A stretch of DNA of 64,000 nt from Cordia subcordata. Its lineage: Eukaryota; Streptophyta; Magnoliopsida; Boraginales; Cordiaceae. Below are positions 58,616-64,000 of the stretch, piece by piece. The translations under genes were made by a program, and so were the position numbers. The DNA is taken from contig JAPTOF010000003.1 of NCBI GenBank assembly GCA_028554755.1, positions 2,398,501-2,462,500 of the forward strand, read 5' to 3'. The notes beneath the pieces were generated by a model, which saw nothing but the letters and a program-made list of their open reading frames with translations, was not told where the DNA came from and made no database searches. How positions within the stretch are numbered: position 1 is the stretch's first letter; each line of letters begins with the position of its first letter.

Positions 58616-60690
58616 TTTTTTTTTTTTTTTTCGATTCTAAGGAGGCTAAGTCGGAGATTTCAAATAATCATGACACGTGAGTGAGTTTCTCCTATTTTAT
58701 CTTTCTCCAATCGAAGTAACAACTCAATCAAGAGTACCGATAGCTCACGGACACCCCATGGTTGATAGAGGCCATAGTTAGCCAGCCAATCTACGCAGAA
58801 GTTTACTTCCCTAAAGATGTGGTTCATTTTGTACCTAGGCCGATCTCTAAGAAGATGGCAACAATCATCCACAAGGGGTTTAAATTGACTAAAGGGTTGA
58901 GATGTCCCTTTTATCCAAGAACAAATAACTGCCAAATCTATTTCAATTTCCAAATCAACAATCCCCTTACTACATGCAATCTTCAGCCCTTCTCACGAAG
59001 CCACTAGTTCAGCTTTATTATTCGACGTGGTTCCCAGATTGACAGTGAAGGCAGTTTGGACCTTACTATTCACATTCCTAAAAATGCCCCTTACACCTAC
59101 AATGCTTAGGATTCCCTTTGCACAACCATCAATATTAAGTTTAAGCCCATGGGTTGGTTTAACCCATCCAATCTCACATATTTGCTTTATATGAACCACC
59201 CCTTTGTTATTACAAAGCCAAGCTTCCTCAATTTCTCTTGCATACTCAACCATAACACTAATGAAAGTTGCTGGGCCAATAGGCACGCAGTTGAACACTA
59301 ACTCATTTCTCCACTTCCAGCCAAGCCAAAGGGTGACGCTAAACAGAAGAACACCCCACTTTGAGCGGTTGTTCTTAAGATTAGAACCTAACCACCGTAT
59401 CCAATCACACCCTAAAAAATTAGTCAATAAGTTATAAGGTACCAAAATATTCCAAACATCAACCATATGAGGGCAACCTCTAAAAAACGATCAATATCCT
59501 TGGAGACCGCTCCACACAATAAACACGAAGCCTGCTCTACAATGTTTGTATAGCAAGCTAATGTCTAGTAGCAATCCTTTTGTGACAAATTTGCCTGATA
59601 AACACTTTGATTCTTTGAGGGCATTTGAGCTCCCAAACCTAACCCCAATTAGAGTCACTACAATTAGATCCATCTGGAGATGAGGCAAATGCAAAACTAA
59701 TTGAGAAGACCCTCTTAGTATCCAAGCTCCAATTGATGAAGTTATTCGAGTCCTTATTTAAACACACCCTCAAGCTAGCAATCAAAGACACTACCGTCAA
59801 TGGGAGAAGATGCTAAAATCTTATCTAATCCCAATAACCATCATTGAGCATAAATTCCACCACTGGTAAATCAATATCACCCTTTGGGGTTTGGCTAGTA
59901 GCAATTGTGAAGAGTGCCTTGTGGCCAACCCATATATCCTTCCAAAAACAAATATGTTTGCCATTTCCCAAAACCCATTTCAAACCCATCTGCAACACTT
60001 CTCTACCTTTAAGAATAATCTTACATATTTTAAAGTTTGTGGATCTGCCATTATAATCAAAGAAATTCTCCCCAAAATACTTCTCTTTAAAAACCTACAA
60101 CCAGAGTAAGTGTGGTTCTTTAAGTATTTTCCAACCCATTTTGGCCATTGGTTCTTTAAGTACTTTCCAACCTATTTTAGGTACTAAGGCAACATTAGCT
60201 TGCCTTGCCTTTCTTAGGCCCAAGCCTCTATTCTCCTTTAGCTGACAAACTATCCTATGCAACCCAATGAATTTTCCTTTTCTCTTCAGTCGAGCCCCAA
60301 ATGAAATTACATTGCAAACAGTCAATTTCATCACAAGTCTACACTGGGAGAAATGCTGTTTGCATAGTGTTTACTGGGAGAGCTCCAAGAACCGATTTGG
60401 TAAGAGTAACCTGCTTAGCAAAGGATAGCGCTTTTCGTTTCCACCCTACCAATTGTGACTGGATCTTAGCTACCACCACTTTATAGTTTTCTTTGTTTAC
60501 TCTTGCGTGGAGTATAAGAGTTCCTAAATAATTTCCCAAATCCCTTATTTGAGGAATCCCACTTATGACACTTAGTTTTCTTGCTATAGTAGCATCTGTG
60601 TTTCTTGAGACAAATAATGAAGACTTCGAGGTACTAATCAGTTGTCCTGATTCTTTAGAAAATTGCTCAATCACTTGTTGGAAAGTAATA
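58616..60690 (-). pseudogene. LINE ORF2 3' part: RT end, zinc-binding, RNase H, poly(A)
   Basis: Read leftward from 60690. RT C-terminal region: EQFSKESGQLISTSKSS, then GIPQIRDLGNYLGTLI and LVGWKRKALSFAKQVTLTKS. Next the ENRGLGLRKARQANVAL / KIGWKVLKEP segment, with a short internal repeat. Then a zf-RVT-like region (LSGKFVTKGLLLDISLLYKH). Then an RNase H-like domain: HGLKLNIDGCAK, NNKAELVAS and HIFREVNFCVDWLANYG. The pieces are in several frames with stops, so it is inactive. The element ends in a T run on the plus strand (58616-58631), that is, a poly(A) tail. Confidence 0.82.
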
Positions 60691-60749
60691 GTAGCTTTGG
60701 TTATGCTTTATTGCAGACATTACCTTTGAGAAGCATAAGAGTTTTGGTG

Positions 60750-62056
60750 CATCCTTCACTACAGGTAGTTTGGAGTTAGGAAGTAATAGTTGCTTTGGTT
60801 CTACTTCCATTTCAAACTCAATTGACCGACCATCCATCTCCTTTCCTCCTCGGGATGTGGATGGTTAGTGTTTCAATACGGGGAGACCTCCAGACAGTTC
60901 ATCGGATATTGAGATAGAAGGAGTTACTGAAGGCCTCTATAATATCTTGATTAAAGATAGTCAAGTGTTGAAATCTAACGTGTTTGATATGGACATTTGC
61001 ATTGCTGGGTTGACCCCCAACCTATCTGATTTATTTTTATGGATTATGAACCTGGTTGTCGATTTGTGGACCATGAGGGTTGTAGGACTGACTTGAAGAT
61101 TCTGGTTTAAAATTACCGAGAAGCCCTTTGAGATTCTTTCTGCCAAGTGCTGAATAACCTCATTCGCAGGCATAGACCCTGGATAGTAGGGGTTCTTGAG
61201 ACTCGTGTTAGTGGTAAACAGGCTGATAAGGTTGTTAAGTCTATTTATATGTTTCGATCATTAAGAATTGAGGCTAATGGTTTCTCAGGGAGGATTTGGT
61301 TGCTTTGCTATAATAACAAGACTGATATTTGTTTTCTCTTTGCGGGGTCTTTTATTATCAATGTGATGGTTTAGTGAGCGGTTTGCCGATTTGGTTACTC
61401 TTGGTTGTGTATGCTAGTCCAAGTATGGTGATTCGTGACCAACTTTGGGAAGCTACTTGAGTGGTGGGACTTTAATCAAGTTGCTAAGCCTGAAAATAAG
61501 AAATGTGGAGTCGAAGGGGTTACTAGAAAAATGATTTAGTTTTCTAGATGGCAACAAGACTGTAATTTGGTAGACTTGGGTTTTATTGGGCTGCGTTTCA
61601 CTTAGTCAAACTCTTGGGACTCAGGGCAGCATATTATGGAGTGTCTCGATCGGACCTACGTTAATGTTGATTGGAATCTTATTTTCACGCATACTTGTGT
61701 GCACCCTCTCCCACGCTTTAATTTGGATCATGTTCCTATCCTTATAGACTTAAAGGGGATACATCAGGAGCCCTACATTGTGAAATCATTTTGCTTTGAA
61801 TTGGCTTGGTGTGCACATGAGGGCTTCTTTGATTTTGTCAGGAATAATTAGGCCATGGATGGATCTTAGATTGACGATGTTGTTGTAGACATGGCCTCAA
61901 AACTTCATGAATGGAATGTTTCCCCTTTGGGAATATTTTCGCCAATAAAAGATGATTGCTGGCTCGTATTCAGGGTGTCCAAAAATCTCTCCAAAATGAA
62001 TATAACTCTTCACTTGTTTGGTTAGAGAAAGAACTTAGAATGGAGCATGAAAATGT
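60750..62056 (+). pseudogene. LINE ORF2 5' part (AP endonuclease), inverted
   Basis: Plus-strand reading from about 61098: LNNLIRRHRPWIVGVLETRV, SGKQADKVV, RIEANGFSGRIWLL, then WDFNQVAKP (degenerate GDFN motif), DLGFIGLRFT*SN and NLDHVPILIDL (endonuclease SDHxPL region). Near 61960 comes LARIQGVQKSLQNEYNSSLV and VWLEKELRME, the linker towards RT. Stops and frameshifts are present. Orientation is opposite to the RT/RNase H part immediately to the left. The stretch 60700-61090 may be ORF1 or leader sequence. Confidence 0.78.
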
Positions 62057-62062
62057 TTATGA

Positions 62063-62178
62063 CTTAGTAGACTAGTGGTAAGTCTCTCATCTTTAGTGGT
62101 GAGTGGTCTTGAGATTGATTCCCATTATTTGTATGTAATATGTAATTAGTCTTTGGCCTCTTTTAAAGAGAAAAAAAA
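62063..62178 (+). mobile_element. tRNA-derived SINE, family 1 (plus strand)
   Basis: A box TAGACTAGTGGTAAG (about 62067), B box TTGAGATTGATTCCC (62110-62124), then GTATGTAATATGTAATTAG and CTTTGGCCTCTTTTAAAGAG with an A tail. Same family as 57570-57690, in opposite orientation. It begins where the LINE endonuclease homology stops. Confidence 0.75.
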
Positions 62179-62339
62179 TAAAAGATTATTGCTAACACCC
62201 CTTTACTTTTTCTTACCTATTTATAAACAATTAAGTTTAACCAATTAAAAGACTTTTTTAACCCTTAAAATCATAAAAGAAGTACAACATTTATTAATAA
62301 AAAGTATAACTCAATTTCTAAAAACATCTTGATCTAAAC

Positions 62340-62453
62340 GGGATTAAGGGATAGCTAAAGTGGTTGAGATTATCTCCCCGTGCATTGTGAGTTCAATCCT
62401 ATTGAGGTGGAAGGTTGAACCTAAAAAGGAAAAAGTAAAAAAAAAAAAACACT
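62340..62453 (+). mobile_element. tRNA-derived SINE, family 3
   Basis: A box GATAGCTAAAGTGGTTGAG, B box GTGAGTTCAATCCT (62387-62400), then a tail of A-rich text ending in a run of A. Flanked by TTGATCTAAAC and TTTGATTTAAAC, a slightly diverged target duplication. Confidence 0.65.
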
Positions 62454-62879
62454 TTGATTTAAACAGCTATTTACTTTCTTATAAGCTATTTAAGATAAGC
62501 CAATCAAAACGAGTGCTAAATTTTTAGATAAACCATATCTTTTATTCTTTTTATATTTGATTCGAATTATTATAGCAGTACTAGATACTATGAAGAAATA
62601 AATCTTCTCACTGTTTAGGATTAGTTTGGCTTTCAATTTGAAAATACCATGTTTTAAGAAGGTTTTTAGTAGCGGACTTTTGATTAAAGGGACTTCTGTT
62701 GAGAAAGGAACTATGTTTGGTTATTTTTATGTAAAATGAACATTTATTAAATGAAATGATATTTTATTTTACATTTAAAAATAACAATTAAGTTGTCCAA
62801 ATTACTAAAAGGACATTTTGAAACTTATAATAATAAACTATTATTTGCTGTATATGATATCTATGGAAATTCATTAAAT

Positions 62880-63310
62880 TATGATCCTACAACGAATTAG
62901 ATAATACTCCTGGATCCAAACTCCAGTGATGCTACCTGCAAACAAAGAAAGCTAGACTTGGGTGTGGCGTCAGACAAAGGCACTCTGATGCTTAAGTTAA
63001 TAGAGGTGAAGATTGATTGTAGAGGTGAAATAAATTAGTAGAGGAGGAAGGCTATGTTTGGAAAAAATGGCTTACCATATTTGGAGCATCAGTGGATTGT
63101 TTATAGGATTCGCCAGGGACACGTGTCATCGAGTAGAATGTACTCTTCCTCGGGTGCTAGCCGGCTATTGGTACATCGAAGCTGCTGGGCCTTACAGGCC
63201 TGCGCAACCTTGGGAGGTGTTTGTGAGTAAGTGACCTGAGATTGCCGCGGAATATTGCATGAGCAAATTTGACGGAAGAGCGACCCGACGTTCCGGAGTC
63301 AACCCCATCC
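62880..63310 (+). repeat. LTR-like dispersed repeat, copy 2
   Basis: Related to 56846-57330 by the GGCACTCTGATGCTTAAGTT block. The rest is GC-richer than its surroundings and non-coding (ACACGTGTCATCGAG, CTGCTGGGCCTTACAGGCC). Could be a solo LTR fragment. No ends were identified. Confidence 0.4.
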
Positions 63311-64000
63311 TTATCAAATTACATTAGAAATTAATAAATTATTAGTGAAATAAAAATTAAAATAATTATTAAATTATTAGCCATTTAAATTATAATTTTT
63401 AATAAAATTATTATTTGTTTATATTATTTTCTTTTTATTCATTTTTAACTAATTAAATTAATTTACTTTTTTCCTACTATTTTTTATTTTTTATTTTATT
63501 TTGTCAAATTTAAAATTTTTAATTATTATTATTATTTATTTTTAATTATAATTACAGCTCAAAAAAGATTAACAATAAAAATAATGAGGTTACTTTTGTC
63601 TAAAAAATTTTTAAAACTCCTTCCTGCAAACTGCAATGGAGAAGTAAAAAAATTTAATTTCTCCATTTAAACCTAAAACTCCATTTGCTTTGGACTCAAA
63701 TCAAGTTTTGAAAAACCAAACACCTTATTTTTCGCAAGATGAACTTTTAAGATGCAAAAATCTATTTAACTCTCTAAAGTGAAAACCCAAACTAACTCTA
63801 GTGGTTTTAGAACGCGCTCCTCATAGCCTATGGCTCAAATCTCCTTGGTAATGTCAAATGTGAATCTTTTAATCCACAGAATTGGACATCTACCTATTTA
63901 TCTATATATGATTATATAAAACAAGAACCATGGACCCTTATTTGCTTTCCTCCAATTCCTCTGACCGGTCGAAGTTGCCACATATCAGGGCTTGGTCTTT
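63311..64000. other. AT-rich sequence to window end, nothing identified
   Basis: Poly(A/T)-rich spacer. No open frame or repeat end is recognised. Confidence 0.6.

Larger units (their letters stand above)
58535..62525. mobile_element. MITE split by nested retroelement insertions
   Basis: Left half 58535-58615 (GGTGTTTGGCTTTGCTTATA...) and right half about 62193-62525 (...CTTATAAGCTATTTAAGATA, AGCCAATCAAAACGAG) look like the two ends of one MITE related to 20579-20695. Between them lie the LINE segments and a SINE. TAACACCCC occurs at both breakpoints (58600-58608 and 62193-62201), consistent with a target duplication of the LINE insertion. Confidence 0.45.

Overview
The window is nuclear DNA of a flowering plant, most likely a eudicot; I cannot name the species. 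The evidence is four recognisable plant genes with canonical GT-AG introns (one of them intronless), very AT-rich spacers, and many plant-type repeats: Copia, LINE, SINE, Helitron, MULE-like elements and MITEs. Nothing bacterial is seen (no operons, no Shine-Dalgarno sites).

Layout: (1) 1-6757 is AT-rich spacer with a Copia RNase H remnant and one end of a MULE-like element at the left edge. (2) 6822-15089 (+) is the chloroplast twin-arginine translocase subunit TatB/HCF106 in eight exons. Its C-terminal tail exon is present three times, inside duplicated intron sequence. (3) 16201-19220 (-) is a two-exon BAHD acyltransferase of the DCR type, convergent with HCF106. Its intron carries a tandem copy of the end of exon 1 including the splice donor. 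(4) 21539-24211 is a complete non-autonomous LTR retrotransposon with TSD, both LTRs, PBS and PPT. It encodes Gag and a protease stub, has no integrase or RT, and has an in-frame TGA. (5) 24217-37916 has no recognised host gene. It holds MITE pairs, tandem repeats, a Helitron with a complete 3' terminus, and a MULE-like element with long TIRs enclosing a small ORF with a signal-peptide-like N-terminus. (6) 37917-38684 (-) is an intronless SRC2-like C2-domain protein. (7) 38806-47423 is repeat-rich: a MULE-MITE with a perfect 9-bp TSD, and an RNase H-like retroelement pseudogene split by two MITEs. (8) 47539-51751 (+) is fibrillarin in seven exons. Its fifth intron carries two tandem box C/D snoRNAs of U60 type. 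(9) 51752-64000 is intergenic, with SINEs and a LINE whose 5' part (endonuclease) is inverted relative to its 3' part (RT end, RNase H), the arrangement expected from twin priming.

The four genes are functionally separate: thylakoid protein export, cuticle/cutin acylation, a membrane-associated Ca2+/stress-type C2 protein, and rRNA 2'-O-methylation. The one clear functional coupling is fibrillarin with its intronic snoRNAs, because the host protein is the methyltransferase that uses such guide RNAs. Exon boundaries were set by hand from reading frame, GT-AG sites and family similarity recalled from memory. No alignment or database search was run, and percent identities are by eye.
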